Positions 30,901 to 43,925 of a stretch of 64,000 nt of DNA are shown piece after piece. Positions within the stretch are counted from its first letter, which is position 1. Every line of letters begins with the position of its first letter. Made by a program: the position numbers and the translations under genes. The stretch comes from Perognathus longimembris pacificus (lineage: Eukaryota; Chordata; Mammalia; Rodentia; Heteromyidae): the NCBI RefSeq assembly GCF_023159225.1, contig NC_063168.1:57887398-57951397 (forward strand), in the 5' to 3' direction. Below the pieces are notes generated by a model. It worked only from the letters and a program-made list of their open reading frames with translations. It did not search any database and was not told the origin of the DNA.

Positions 30901-33900
30901 TTGTTAGGAAGTCATTAACAGCTTGTGTGCAGGGATGTGGGAGGGCTCAGAAGACACTCAGACATTCAGGTGACCAGAAGCAGCTCAGCAGTGCTAATGT
31001 AAATCAACAGCAAAGGAAGATTGGATTTTAAAAGCTCAGTTCCCAGGCATCTTGACTCGGAACCGTTCTAGTGCCAATGCAGACAACCTTGTATCCTTAT
31101 TCAACGGACATTAAAATAATAATAATAAACCACAGTGGAATTTGACTATGGGTCCTTTAAGTCATTCAATGATGCACATTTATGCCACATGTTTCCTGGG
31201 CTTTTAAAAGCCAATGTTCTGTGCTGCTGTTCCCCCCCGGCTGTATAGATAATTGTAAAACAAACTCCATATTCCACTGACACCCTTTCTAATTACATCT
31301 CACCTTCATTCAGCTATTAAAGTGATAGATGGTGGCAATTACATCGAACCCCACTGAAAACTCTCTATCTGTGACGCGCAGGGTTGGGAAAATGAGTTAT
31401 TTATCCGGAAGCTGAGAATTGAGGCAGCCAGGCTGTGCAAAGGAAAGAGAAGCCCTGTGTGGTCACAGCAACTTCAGGGGTCCCCAGGAGCAATGCCAGG
31501 AAGGAGAGGGCAGACCCCTTGGGTCAACTTTTCTACTAGCTTCCATGTAGACTATCATCAGGTCTTACAAGATGACTTCAAACCAGTTTGGACATATTTC
31601 AAAGAGAACCCCCAACAACCGAATGGCTCTCATCCACTTCACACTGGAACAGACAAGAAAACCTCAGAATGTAAACCAGGGGAAAAGAAGACATGGGAGT
31701 GAAGTGACCATCTGTGGATGGCCCAAGATGAATGAGACTGGAGACACATACACAGCCCAAGGGAGATGAGTTGGTTAGTGAAGATGACAGAACACTTACT
31801 CTGACTGGTCTGAATAACTAGGGCATTTGCTGGTTTGCATACCTGGAGAGGAAGACTGCTGACTGAAGGGCTCAGTGGTATATCCTACATCCCAGGTTCT
31901 TTCCTTTCCTCCCCTCTGCTGATCATAGTATCAGTCTTACTCCAATCTGATTACTAGAGGATGCCATGACTGATCTCCATAATCATGTTCATTTCGAGCA
32001 GGAGAGCAAAGATTATCTTCCCCTAACCCTTGGAAGAATGAGGAATGATCTTAGAAGACTACAAAAAGATATCTCCAGTCCCATCTCACTGGCTGGCCTT
32101 GGGTCATACAACCATTCTGAACCTGCCATGGTGCTGAGGAGGGTAAAGTTGCTCTGGCTTGGTTAGATATAACCCTGATTCACCTTCTGATGGGCTCTCC
32201 TAGTGGGATGGTGGCAATAGCCACTTTACCGACACTGGGCAGCACAACGGTGGGATTAACATTTGATAAGATCGTTGCCAACAATGTTCACTATAGGAAA
32301 AAAAACAAGGACCAATCAATAGGAACAGATCTGATTAATCAAAAGAAGAGCATCTCCACCACTGGATAGCAGAAATGCTGCATCCATCCTACAGTTGCTC
32401 CTTTGGATGTCAACAGAAGACAAAGATAATTAATCACTCATTACCACTGACCCTAGACACCGATTCAGAACCCTCCTTAACATAGTCTTCTAAGCTGTCA
32501 GTAACCAATTAGAGACAGTCCTCAAGACCCTCATAACTGCCTGCTGTTCTAACAGCTAGTTGTGCCTAGAGATAGAATGAGTAGACGTGGGACTCTCTGT
32601 CATTGGCAATGTCCAAGACCAGGCTACATAAAGTATGTACAGAAATGCTGTCATAGGGAGTCAGTGGCAGATGAAGGTTAGGACCTAAATGTCCCTAAGA
32701 TTCTATAGTTGTACATGGCATAGAAAGGAAGTAGGGTGTCAGAACAGATTTTGGATTGGCAGTAAAGGAAGTTCTGAAAGCCCTTGCTTTCTCTCCATGG
32801 TCCTGACATAGCAGAGTCCTTATATGGACTGGCAGATATGTGTTACTCTCTAGGGTAGCACTTCTAGTAACAAAGTATCAGTACCTTTATCTATGCTTTA
32901 ATTTGTGCAAACTATCCTTTTAGTTTCAACTTTTGATTCTCATTTGAAAGACAAGCATAAAAGATAGGGACCGTAGTCCATGGCACGTAGTAAGATTCAT
33001 AGTCAAGTTCATAGTCATGTATGAACCTGGCAAGTTGGTTGCAGCTTCTTCTTGTTTTGCCCAAAGCTCTTACAGCTGAGATGATGATAGGGCTGACATG
33101 GTAACGCAGGTCTTTTCTCCAGCTTACAATCCTTCTCTGGAATCATGAGTTATGGAGCTAAGACATCCTCACCTAAACATGCATGCACAAAATAGAGAAG
33201 GGCCAGCCCAGCCATGGTGTCTGAAATGGGCCCTCTGACACCATGCTGACTGTTGCTGGAAGCCTGAGTATTAGAGATCCGATTATGGATAGATCATCTA
33301 TTCTGCCTGGGCTTCATATCCTTCATCTACCTCCTTGCAGGCATCTTTGGAGTAGGAGATGCTCATGTGGCTAAGATACAATAAAGATAAGATGAAAGAT
33401 GGAGGTTTCTCTTCCAGCTCTACCTCTCAGGTAGACACTCTTGGCTCTCCTAAGTAGGATGTGAGCTCTGTGATTGCTTCTCTCCATTGTTTCTTGGAGC
33501 TGAGTCCTCCTCACTGGCCAGGGATTAGGGCCACCTCTATTGGTATGGTCACAGCTCCTGGACACACCACTTCTGTCTCCCTGCTCTGACTTGTTTCTAA
33601 GCCATCTTCAACTGGTAATGATGTATAGAAGACCAGTAGAGTATGCCGGTAGAACCAAAAGCAATGCTCTGAAAGTTCTTTATCCCCAGTGGCTTCTGAC
33701 AACCAATCTGCCCATTAAGCATCTGTCCGTGCTCCACCCAGCAGAAAGCATGCAGAGCACATTACCTGGAAGGTTCCTGATGGCAACACTGAGACCTAGT
33801 AGTGTGCTTCATCAGCACCTAGGGGTACAGCTGCAAATTTGGTAAACCCTGTGTTTGCCCTCTGTAATGTACAGTTCAGCCCTAAGTTAGTAGATACCTG

Positions 33901-35000
33901 AAAATTCACATGTAGACTGAATGCTTAAGCTCAATTGTGTAGAACAGAGCAATCAACCGTGGCCTATCATTGCTTCACAGATCAAATTACACAGGGTAGA
34001 GAGCTGAGACTGGAGCACGGATCTTTTGCCTACCAGAATGGACCGGAGACAAGAGGACATAGTCTCTGAAGTCCTTCTGTGCTCAGATTCTGAACAAGCA
34101 AGTTAATCTCAAGGTCAGTGTTATCCAGTATATCTTGAAGTATATGATGAAATATACTTTACCTGCATTGCCCAACTCAGTAGGCATCAGTCAGCTGAGC
34201 ACTTGGGATTTGTCTAATGCCCCTTGAGAGCCAAAGTTGTTGCACATGGCCTAGTGCAACTCTAGCACCTTCCTTTCCACAAGGCTCCACACATCCACCT
34301 CTGCCCTGCTCTGACAGTGCAAGTGCAGTGGAAGTTTGTAGCCAGGGGTGGCACTTCCTGACACTTCCTATATCCCCTGGCAAAGCCCATCAGATACCCC
34401 CAAAAGTGAGACTCACTCTTCGTGAGCTCTGCTCCTTTTCACAGAAGGGGGAATGAAAGCAAAATTGAAAGAGTTGAAGCAGAAAGGCTATTGATTTTTA
34501 ATCCTTTTTTTTTATCATCTAGGAATTTCAAGGTGTATTTCTCATGTCATTCCAGTCCTCCCATGGGATCTGTGAGAGCCTGACCTGTCAGGCCTAGAAA
34601 GCACAGAGTGATGTGAATTAAATGAAATTTAAAGAAATCCTTTCGAGACAAAATCATTTTTTTCCTCAGTGAAATGTTTGGATCTTTAATAACTATTATT
34701 TTCTTTTGGGTTCTTGCCTGGCTATTTTTCTGGAGTAGATTAATCCCTTAATCCATTAACCAATGATTTCTTTTCCAGACCTTTATTCTCCAAGCTTTTT
34801 TTTTGGGGGGGGGGGAAGGGAGGAGGAACAGGGGGTAAAAAAAAAAAATAGAGCCATGGCATGTTTGGACTAGAAGAGAGCTTGGTCAAGTTCCGATTCA
34901 TAGGACACACTAGGATGAAAAGGCACTGGCTTATCCAAACCCATGCCAACTCTTAGTGTGTGTGTTCTTCATATCCATAAGTGTAGCCACTACCATATTC
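30901..35000. other. About 4 kb of unique sequence, no recognised repeat or gene
   Basis: 31085-31450 is a compact, less decayed block with TAATTACAT and GCTATTAAAG words and a GACGCGCAGG CpG pair. It is a candidate conserved element. 31780-34000 has no repeat wording that I could follow. G/A homopolymers occur at 34800-34850 (poly-T, poly-G, poly-A). No exon is supported. Confidence 0.45.
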
Positions 35001-35004
35001 TTGG

Positions 35005-35250
35005 GGTGGGGGGCACAAATTCTCCCCATTTTACACATGAATAGGTAGCTGAGCTGGAGTCTGCACCCGTGTCAGCCCAGGTCCACTATTGGAAATATTT
35101 CTCTGCATCCTAAGCTTTCCAATCATTTCATAGACAGAGAAACAGAGGCCCAGAGAATGATAACAAGGGTAGTACCCAGAGCCTGACTTCAGTCTCGGCC
35201 TCACATCTGCTCTATTCAGCTCTGTGCTTGAACCTCAGATTTACAGTCCT
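35005..35250 (+). mobile_element. Two MIR SINE fragments
   Basis: First: CTCCCCATTTTACACATGAA, TAGGTAGCTGAGCTGGAG. Second, from about 35105: TTTCATAGACAGAGAAACAG, AGGCCCAGAGAATGATAACA, CCCAGAGCCTGACTTCAG. Both sense, both short. Confidence 0.55.
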
Positions 35251-36695
35251 GTACCTGACTTGTTCATAGTCACACCCTACTTCCCAGGAAAACAATACAT
35301 TCTTTCCCATGAATGAGTAAACATGTCTTCATTTTCACTTGTCATTCAATTCTCCTTCTGCAAGTTAGTCTCAATCTTTCCTCACTCACTCCCACTCAGT
35401 CAATGGAAGGATCAGAGCAATGTCAACAATTATATTTCCTCTATATTTTCAGAATTGAGCTACCCACCCTGTTTTCCCATCATAAATATATATATATCGT
35501 TCCTCTATACCAACAGAGCTATTTTGGTATTAAACACAAAGATGTTTATTTCTGCAAATATACCTTACAGTTAATAGTAAAAACCACCTGCAAGGTCAAC
35601 CACAATAGAAACATTGACAGGAAAGCACTTATATAGATTAGAATAAAGACCTAAAATGGGCACAAGGGCTTCTCATCATGGATTGGGTAGAAGAGAGTAG
35701 ATTCTGTTTCCCTAAAGTTCAGGGGGCAAGATAATGGTAATGTAAATTCATCCACTTTGCATTCATTTGTAAAGTGTTGGGTATTTGCCACTTTGTCTTT
35801 GATAGGAGCTGGTAGAATAAACACATAAAGGACTTGGGTGTCAGAAATGAAGCATGTAAAGCCTGGTTGGGTCTCTGGGGCTTCAATGTGCCAATCTGTG
35901 AAATGGGAAGTTTCTGTCCATTGCATGGCTCATTATTTTTACCTGGGAGCTGGTTACATTCCTTCTCTGTGTCTCTCTAGGGTTTCTTGGGTGAGGGAAC
36001 AGTACCATGAGGGGCTTTCCTCAAAGCATGGAAGGAAAGGCAGCTTCCTTGATACATTTTGCAAGAAAGGGGGTGAAATGCTGCTCCCTTTGGGGTTGCT
36101 GGCCCATGAAGCCAGTCCTTAGTTGGGTCTGCCATGTTTCTGCCCTGGGGTCCTGATGCATTTGTCGCTTCTCTCGAATCAGAACTGAGAAGTGGGCACA
36201 AGAGCAATGTCCATGGTAACCATCCAAATCCAGGCTTCTCATCCTTTAGGAACCATGTGAGGACCATTTCCAGATCTGGTCAACAAACAAGATAATGCCT
36301 GCTTCTGAAGGAGATGATTGTCACTCAATGCTCTTATGATTGTTTGGTTCAGCTGGGTATGTTAGTGGAAAGAATTGTGAATGACTTCAGCTTTGTGTTT
36401 GAACACTCAGCCTCCAATTTGACCCCCAGGGCCAGGTGGATGGATCTAGATCAGCCTCTGTGTATCTGAGATCATTCTTCAAGTTTTCTGACCTTAGAAT
36501 TCTGTGAAATGGAGAGGAGAGCACTGTCCAGTCTCAAAACACTGAAGCCATTCTCTCAACTGAAATCGTATCTGCAACTCAACTAAATAGAAAACAAGTA
36601 GTTACTTCTGATGGACTTGGTAAAAATGATTTCTAACTAATAGCAAAGTCTTAGCAAGTCAATCAGTGACAATAATAAAATTGTTCTAATGAAAA
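35251..36695. other. No recognised feature
   Basis: Unique sequence with a TA run at 35486-35497. No domain or repeat wording. Confidence 0.55.
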
Positions 36696-36985
36696 ATGAT
36701 TAAGTTGGGAAGGATGTGTGGGTGGGAAGAGAGAGAGGTTGACACCAAAACAGAGTTAGACAGAATAAATTCTAATATTTCACAGCACAGTGAGGTGACT
36801 ATAGTTCACAATAACATATATTTTATGATGATCTGAGAGACAGGAGCTCAACATCTCCAAACATAAAGGAGATGGAATACTAATTGCCTTCAGTACACCC
36901 GCATACACATCCTAACACATCACATTTATCCTATAACGATGTACAATTATGACATTTAATAACAATGATTAAGTCAAGGATCAGG
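36696..36985 (+). mobile_element. Old L1 3' untranslated fragment
   Basis: CAGAGTTAGACAGAATAAATTC, TTCACAGCACAGTGAGGTGAC, TATAGTTCACAATAACATAT and CATCACATTTATCCTATAACG then GTACAATTATGACATTTAAT follow the L1M-type tail in sense orientation. Confidence 0.65.
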
Positions 36986-37064
36986 GAGAACATCTGTGTT
37001 TTTGTATCAGCTTCAGTGTCTGACATATCTGCATTGTTTAGGCTCTGATGTATTAATACAGTAA

Positions 37065-37258
37065 GATTTCAGCACTCGGCGAATGCTTCAAACATGTTAA
37101 CTCATTTAGCTCTGAGAACTCTGTGAAGTAATAGTAACAGTATGAAACAGAAGCCCAGATGCCCAGATAAAGTAGCCCAAAGTCACACAGCAAGCTAGTG
37201 ATTGGCAGACCCAGGGTTCAAACTTAGGTAGCATAGCTCCATAGTCTATGTTCTGAAA
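37065..37258 (+). mobile_element. MIR SINE, near full length
   Basis: CATGTTAACTCATTTAGCTC, ACTCTGTGAAGTAATAG, GAAACAGAAGCCCAGATGCC, AAAGTCACACAGCAAGCTAG, TGATTGGCAGACCCAGGG, TTCAAACTTAGGTAGCATAG follow the MIR consensus in order. Confidence 0.8.
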
Positions 37259-40254
37259 AAGTAGCTTCTTTTACTGCTCCTAATTACATCCTTGTATGTG
37301 TATGTACACAGATACACACTAACACATACATATTCATGTACATAGGCATACACATGTATATAATTACTAGTTATAACTTTTATATTGTCTCTCTGTCAAG
37401 ATAGGATTATTTATTGATTAAAGCTGGAAAGGGAGAAGAAATTCTGGTTCAATTCTAAATTAAAAAAAAAATAAAATAAAAAATATTCTAACTCTAAAAG
37501 TACCTTTGTTCAGGTTCAGGGCAACAGTTTGCAAATTTCTAGCCTAGAACACCAGGAATATCTTGAAGAGCCAATCAGGCTGTCAAAACCCATGTGCAGA
37601 GAACTCTGAGGAGGAGGAGTAGACACGAAAACACTGGCTGGCATTTTACCAAATGGAAATCTCTAGTCTCTGGCACTACCAATATTCCCCATTACAAATC
37701 TCCCAGCTGGTAAACAGAAGGATGCCACTGACATTTAATTGAAATGTCAGCACATTTAGAAAGATCCCTGATGAAACTGCCAACTTAAAGTTATCGCTGA
37801 TGACTTAAGCTAAATGGAAACAGAAAATCACCACTAACACTCCCCACCCACACATGCACGTGGAGAGAAGGCAGACTTTCAGCTGTCCAAGGGGGGAAAA
37901 ATTTACAGAGAGCCTTTAAATGGACTTGTATTTTAGCTATGAAAAACTATGGGGCCATTGGAAAACACTTGTGAAAGTAATCAGGTCTGTGACAGGCCAA
38001 TGGCTATGTAAATCAATTCAACAAGCATGCATTGATTAAATTGCCTTCAGATAGCAATATTACCTTGCATTTATCTGCATAGCATCGGGCAGATAAGGCT
38101 GGCAAACATGACTGATTATCCATCACTCCCGGCATCCCCAGTCTTATGCCATTGTGATTTTGTGACACCATCCCTTTTGACACTACAAATGACTCATCTT
38201 GGCCGGTGGGTCATGACATAAGCAAGGGATGGAAGAGCAGCCTGTGGAATATGGCAACCACCCATACGACAGAGCCAAGGCATCATTGCTCTAGCCAAGG
38301 CCCTCCTAGATCAGCAACAGCACCGTCTCCCAGTCATATCCACAGAATTCTACAGTGGAGCCATCCACGTGCAAGCAGAAAGGGCGAGCTTAGCCACATC
38401 AGCCGGACCCACATGCATGAGCTAATTCAATTCATTCTCTCATTTTTGTTAAGCCTAATGTGGCAGCAGATATCTTATGAATAGACCTGTCTTCCGTGAC
38501 CTACTAGAACCCCCTTCTAGGGAAGGGATGCATGACAGGGGCTATTTCCTGCATTTCATAGAGGAAACTGCACTATGGTTCATGCAGGTTAAGTGGACCG
38601 CAGCTGCCTCTTGTGATGACAGTCTCTCTCCTGCTTGAGTCATGCAGCCTCTCTGAAATACTTAGAAAACAGCATTAACCTGGAGGCCAAATCCGTTTTT
38701 CTCTTTGAGATCAGAGGCAGCTTTTATAGGTTGAAAGCACAGAGGGAGGGAAGTCTTAGAAGTCCTTGGGCCTTAAAGGCAAGAGCATCCCAGCCTCTCA
38801 CCCTGGGACCCCTCCCTCCTGCTCGAGTTCTGCTCTGCTTTGAGAGATAGGCTCTCCAGACCACGTTAGATATGGTTTCTCTCACCAGCTCTCTGCGGCT
38901 GATTCTGCTCACAGGCATTCTTCAAAAGCTTCATGGAGTCCCTGGCAGGTAGGAAAACCACTGAGAAGTTATGAGAAAAGGATTAAAAATAGTTTTTTTT
39001 TAATCTTGCAATAACCCACTTGAAAATAAAATCTTCTCTAGTTCTCACTCCCCCTACCTGTCCCTGCCATCCCACTAAAGCCCAAACTCCTGATTTTTTC
39101 TTATCTGGAAGAGCCTTCTATTTCAGTATCACCATTTTACCTTTTGCAGGACGTCCTCCCTAACAGGTGCCTTTTGGAGTTTCACTCTTACTCTCATTTT
39201 CCTCTCACTCCTCCACCTGTGCAGAATTTTCTCCTTGTTCCTCACCTGATGAGCCCCTGTGTGTTCCTGTAAGGTCACCCCTACTTTTCTTTTAAGCATT
39301 GAATTTCTGCAGCTTGTGTTGGTTCCTTCATACTGATTGTGACTGTCTCTTGTAACTGGCCTGCCGCTCCCTCTTGCCCTAAGGCCCACAGGCCCTGTTT
39401 AGCTCCTCTTTGAATTTCTGCATCTCCCCAGCCCCCTCCTCACCCCTGACTCCACAAACTTTGGAACAGAGACTTAGAAGCTTAATGGTGTTTGTAGATA
39501 AGCAACACTGAAAGGAGGCATTAGACTCCCAGAGGTTCCTCAAAAAGGTAGAAACACCTCTTTGGTTTTCAGTGACTTATACTAAACAGCAGGGGACATA
39601 AGAGAAATGGTAGTTGATCTAGAGTCAAAAAAAGCCAATCTCACCATAGGAATCTCTAGTCTAAGTCTGAGGAGACAGTGGCTTGGAATGGAGATGAACT
39701 CTGAAGGCCAGGGTAAGGAAACCAGTGGAAGAGTTGATTGGTAGAGGGATGGAAACAGAATTTGCATAGGCCAGGACAGAAGCAAAAGGCTCAGAGCTAG
39801 CTCTATTTATTTTCCATAAAGATGGAGGATACACACTAGGCAAGGTGTTGTCAGGGCTGCCTTTGTTGACTCTGTTTTCTTGGAGTGTCATGCTCCAAAT
39901 TCATGAACATGGCGACTTGCTCTGTGTAAGAGTGGGGAGGGGCTGGGTGAGGGAAGCTGTGTTAGAGTTCCCCCAGCACAGGCATTGGGGGGGGGGAGAA
40001 GAGGGGGGAAGGGTTCATAATGGGAGAATGAGAGGTGTAGGTTGTCCTAGTAGGACTTTGGGGAGTTGCTGTGACTCTTTGGGTCCAATACTGATTTAAC
40101 CAATGTCTTCCCTTGGAAGTTACAGGGGCCTTCCATAAGGACCTTGCAATAACCCACTTGAAATGTTCTTCTTTCCCTTTTTAAATAGGTACATTAAAAT
40201 CTAATCATTTACAGATTTATGTATGCTTATACATGCCATGGGCTGGGTTTTTTT
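37259..40254. other. Unique sequence, with a strong candidate conserved non-coding block at 37690-38270
   Basis: 37690-38270 has long stretches without homopolymers, many TGATTAAA, GGCAGATAAGG, ATGACTCATC and TGACTTAAGC words, and reads like vertebrate enhancer DNA. A weak L2-like segment may lie at 39060-39280 (CCCAAACTCCTGATTTTTTC, then TCTGGAAGAGCCTTC). Poly-G/GA low complexity occurs at 39985-40012. Confidence 0.4.
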
Positions 40255-40497
40255 TCCCCATTTTCTTTATTAAAAGGGCAGTATTATTATCAGGGTCTTA
40301 AACTCAGAGCCTCTCCCTCTTATTTGCTTTTTTCCATGTAAGACTGGACCTCTATCACTTGAGCCACAGCCTTCCTTCTGGTTTTTTGTTTTTTTTTTCT
40401 TCTCTGCTCATGCTTAGGCAGGCTTTGAACTGAAAACATCAGATCCCAGTCTTCTGAATAACTAAGATTACAGGTGTAAGCCACCAGCACCCACATA
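40255..40497 (-). mobile_element. B1-head/ID-tail composite SINE, antisense, old
   Basis: GGGTCTTAAACTCAGAGCC, CTCTATCACTTGAGCCACAG, GGCAGGCTTTGAACTGAAAAC, GTCTTCTGAATAACTAAGATTAC and GGTGTAAGCCACCAGC in antisense order. Diverged, with an internal T-rich insertion at 40381-40402. Confidence 0.75.
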
Positions 40498-41185
40498 AAG
40501 GCAGATGATATTATCCACAGCTTTCTCTTCTCATTCATTATCATCTATGGAATTAGCATTCAATATCTGATAGTTCTTTAATATATCCTTTTTATGTTCA
40601 CATAATATTCTGTAGTATAAACATTCTATTGACTTGGGGCTACCATAATATATCAGTAACCAATAGGACAGCAATATGTATGTGTGCTTTAGTCTGTATA
40701 ATTTTGTTTTTTGGAATTTCAAGCATTTTCTTATTTCTTTATTTTTTGTCTACATCTTTAGAAACTTCTGCTTTCTTTATATGGGGGAGAGTAACAGAAG
40801 TAGGACCACCAGTTCACAGGAAGCATGTTCTTTGAGTATTGGTCAGTGTTTTTACTTGCTTCTGCAACACTGTAACTTCATCATCCTCCAAGCCAGCAAT
40901 GTGGGAGAGCAGCCCAACAGCAGCAGATAGGATAGTTTTTGTTTTCTGCTAGTCTAGTGGATGCAAAAAGATCTCTCATTGTTATTTTAATTTGGATTGT
41001 TATGACTGTCAGCTAAGTGAGCCTATCTTGCCCCATTTGCATATGCCCTTCTATGAATTGTCTTTTGGTATAATTTGCTCTATTTGTTGTGACTTACTCT
41101 ATTTATCAATTTACAATTTCTCTGCACAGAAGAGAGATTAACCCTTTACTGTCCGAACCAGATATTTTTATATCATTTTTTAAGA
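40498..41185. other. AT-rich, possibly more antisense LINE
   Basis: 40940-41185 has antisense L1-like texture (GACTGTCAGCTAAGTGAGCC and CATTTGCATATGCCC), not definite. Confidence 0.4.
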
Positions 41186-42021
41186 TGCATACACTGAACT
41201 TCCGAGTTTATGGTTTACCTACCATAAAATTTACCTTTAAAGTGTACCATTCATGGCTGTTAATGTATCCACAAAGCTTTGCCATCATTACCATCATCTA
41301 ATTCTATAATCTAGTAATCACCTTGAAGTAACCCAATGCACATTAGTAGTCATTCTTTGTTTTCCCTTTCTCTCAATTCCCAGAAGCCACAAATATACTT
41401 TCTGCCTGTTTGGATTGCCTGTTCTTGGTGTTTCATAGAAATAAATCATGTAATCTTGTGTGTTTAATTCATTCACTTAGCATGGTGTTTTTACAGATTG
41501 CCCATACTGCAGCATGTATCAAAACTTTATTCTTATTTTTGGCTGCATAATATTCCATTGTATTATGACCATTTGCTTTTCCATTTACCAGTTGATGGAC
41601 ATTGGTGTATCTACTTGCCAACACTTCTACTGGTGGCTTATTGTGACAGCTTCTACTGTGAATACTCCATCCATGTTTGTGTGCAAATATGTTTCCAATT
41701 CTCCTGGCCAAACACCTAGATGAGAATTGCTGGACTGTACATTGAATCTTTGTCTAACATTTGAGGAACTAACTTAATTATTTTCCAAAGCAGCTATGCC
41801 AGACCCACCAGCAAGGTCTGAGGGCTTAGATTCCCCTGATGGTCTTTGTCCACCTTTTTAAAGCTAGCTTCCTTATTGGATATGAAGTAGTATCTCTTCT
41901 GGATTTAATGTACATTTTCCCTAATAACTAATGATACTAAATGTAATTATTGTCCATTTGTATAAGTTATTTAGAAAGATATTGGTTCAAATCTTTGTTC
42001 ATTTTATTTTACTGCATTTAT

Positions 42022-42108
42022 TTTGATAACAGGGATTGAACCACAGGCCTCCTGTATGCTAACCATATGCTCTGCTACTGAGCAATATCCCTTAGTCATT
42101 GCCCAGAT
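42022..42108 (-). mobile_element. ID monomer, antisense, within the L1
   Basis: GATAACAGGGATTGAACCACAG, GCCTCCTGTATGCTAACC, CTCTGCTACTGAGCAATATCC is the complement of one ID module. Confidence 0.65.
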
Positions 42109-42179
42109 TGTCTCTTTCTTGATGGACTGTAACAGTCCTTTGTATATTATGGACACTAAACCTACATATCATTGCAAAT

Positions 42180-42262
42180 AGTTTTCTCATTCTGTGTGCA
42201 GAGCCTCCTGCTTGCCAAGCAGGTGCTCTTCCTGTTAAGCCATATCTCCAACCTGCTTGATG
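42180..42262 (-). mobile_element. ID monomer, antisense, within the L1
   Basis: The complement reads GGTTGGAGATATGGCTTAAC, AGGAAGAGCACCTGCTTGGC, AAGCAGGAGGCTC. This is an ID start and box A region. The 3' part toward 42180 is weak. Confidence 0.5.
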
Positions 42263-43240
42263 GCTCTCTTTCAAAAATCAAAATTTCATTTTGATGAAGT
42301 CTTATATACCTAGCTTTCCAATTGATCAGTTGTGCTTGTGGTGTCTAGTGCAAAATGTTACTATTTAATCCAGGATCTGAAGAGTTACACCTATATTTTC
42401 TTCTAATTATAATCTTACCTTTTACATTTGGGCCTTTCATCCAATGCGATTTAACGTTTACATGTGGTATGAGATGGGGTTGCAGCTTTATTCTTCTGCA
42501 TGTGTATATCCAGTTATCTCTGCATCCTTTACTCCATAGGCTATTCTTTCCATACTTTATTGTCTTGATGTCCTTGTGGAAAATTAGTTGACCAAAAGTG
42601 GCAGAGATTCTCTCTGAACTTTCAATTCAGACTTATTGAATGAAAGTGGTATAAACAGACATCCTTGTCATATTGCTGACATTACAGAAAAAGTTACAGG
42701 CTTTCTCCTTTAAGTATGATACTAAAGGGGGGTCCTTTGTAGATGCCACTTGTCAAATTGAGAAGAAGACTCCTTCTATTATTAATTTGCTATGTTTTTT
42801 TAATCAGGGGAGTATATTGGATTTTTTTGGAGTATTTTTCACTGCATCTTTGGAGATGGTCATGTAGGGTTTTGTGCCTTATTCTATTAATATTATAGTA
42901 CATAGCTAGATTTTGTTAAACTAACCAATGCATTCTTAGGATAATTATGACTTAGTTGTGTCCGTTTCTTCATTTCTTACATGGATATCAGTAGGATGTG
43001 TCTGGGTGAAATTAATTCATTTCCTTTTGTTTAACTTTCTGCTGTGATGCAATTCTAGTGTATATCCATGTCTCCTTTTGTATTTTTAATCTTGTCTAAT
43101 TTTCTTCTTTCTTTCTTTTACCTTAATAAGTCTTAAAAGAGGTTCATATATTTTATTGGTTTTCTCAAATCATCAGAGTTTTGGATTCATTCATACCTTC
43201 TAACCTTTTATATTTCCCTTTCACTGATTTCAAAGAGGAA

Positions 43241-43689
43241 ATTAAAAGGAAAATTGCTTAGTACCTCATCAGTCAATGAAAAATATAACAACCCAGGCAA
43301 AATAATATTGGACACTGTAAAAGAGTAGTTAATTATTAAAGAGACACAATGTAAATCTTTTTAAGAATCCAAAGCTTATTTTAAGTTAGAGAAAGCAAAA
43401 GCAGTGAAATAAGCAAATCAGGAACAATGACTCAATAAAGGGGAAAGTTGAAACCAAAGATATTTTGAAATCCCAAGTCTTCCTTCCTTATGTCTTTTCA
43501 CTCGCTGCCAAGTGAAGACCAAGAGCTTCACAGAGAGCATGAGACCACCTGTGTTCTGTTGTTTGCTTTTCAGTTCGATCAGCTGACATGCTACCACTGA
43601 CCTTATATTCTACAAATGACAAATTGCTTGTCTTTCTCAAAATATATTCATTGTCTTTATTTTAATCTTGTGTTATCCTCTCACTTTGG
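43241..43689. other. No recognised feature
   Basis: AT-rich unique sequence between LINE relics. Confidence 0.5.
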
Positions 43690-43925
43690 AATGAATCTCA
43701 CATACTTCTACCTGGAATGTTTCTTTTACCCTCTCAAACCTCAATGCTATTTTCTTAGAGGACGTTTCTCTACCAGATAGAAAAAAGAATCACCTTCCGC
43801 TTGCTATGTTAACCTTTATAAAGTCCCACACTTGTCTGTATCTCAATGGCAAAGATCTTAAAAGTAGACACTATCTTTTTAATCTCTATAATGATTTCTA
43901 ACTAAGTGCCCTGAAAGTATAAAGA
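43690..43925 (+). mobile_element. L2 LINE 3' fragment
   Basis: TACCTGGAATGTTTCTTTTAC then ACTTGTCTGTATCTCAATGG, GGCAAAGATCTTAAAAG, GACACTATCTTTTTAATCTC and CTAAGTGCCCTGAAAG follow the sense L2 3' order. Confidence 0.45.

Larger units (their letters stand above)
41186..43240 (-). mobile_element. Old L1, about 2 kb, antisense
   Basis: Starts with the complement of the L1 tail (AAAGTGTACCATTCATGGC, CATCATTACCATCATC), goes through GCATAATATTCCATTGTATT and CAGTTGATGGACATTGGTG, and reaches ORF2-complement wording at 42640-43000: AGACATCCTTGTCATATTGC, TTTAAGTATGATACTAAAGG, TTGGAGATGGTCATGTAGG, CCAATGCATTCTTAGGATAA. Stops throughout. Two ID-like insertions interrupt it. Confidence 0.75.

Noticed and set aside
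31780..34400. Possible old ERV interior on the minus strand
   Set aside because: Some minus-strand reading looked vaguely coding, but no retroviral motif (protease, YXDD, DD35E) was found.
22190..42262. tRNA genes at ID-like modules
   Set aside because: Box A/B-like words are present, but no cloverleaf with paired acceptor stem or anticodon arm. They are SINE modules.
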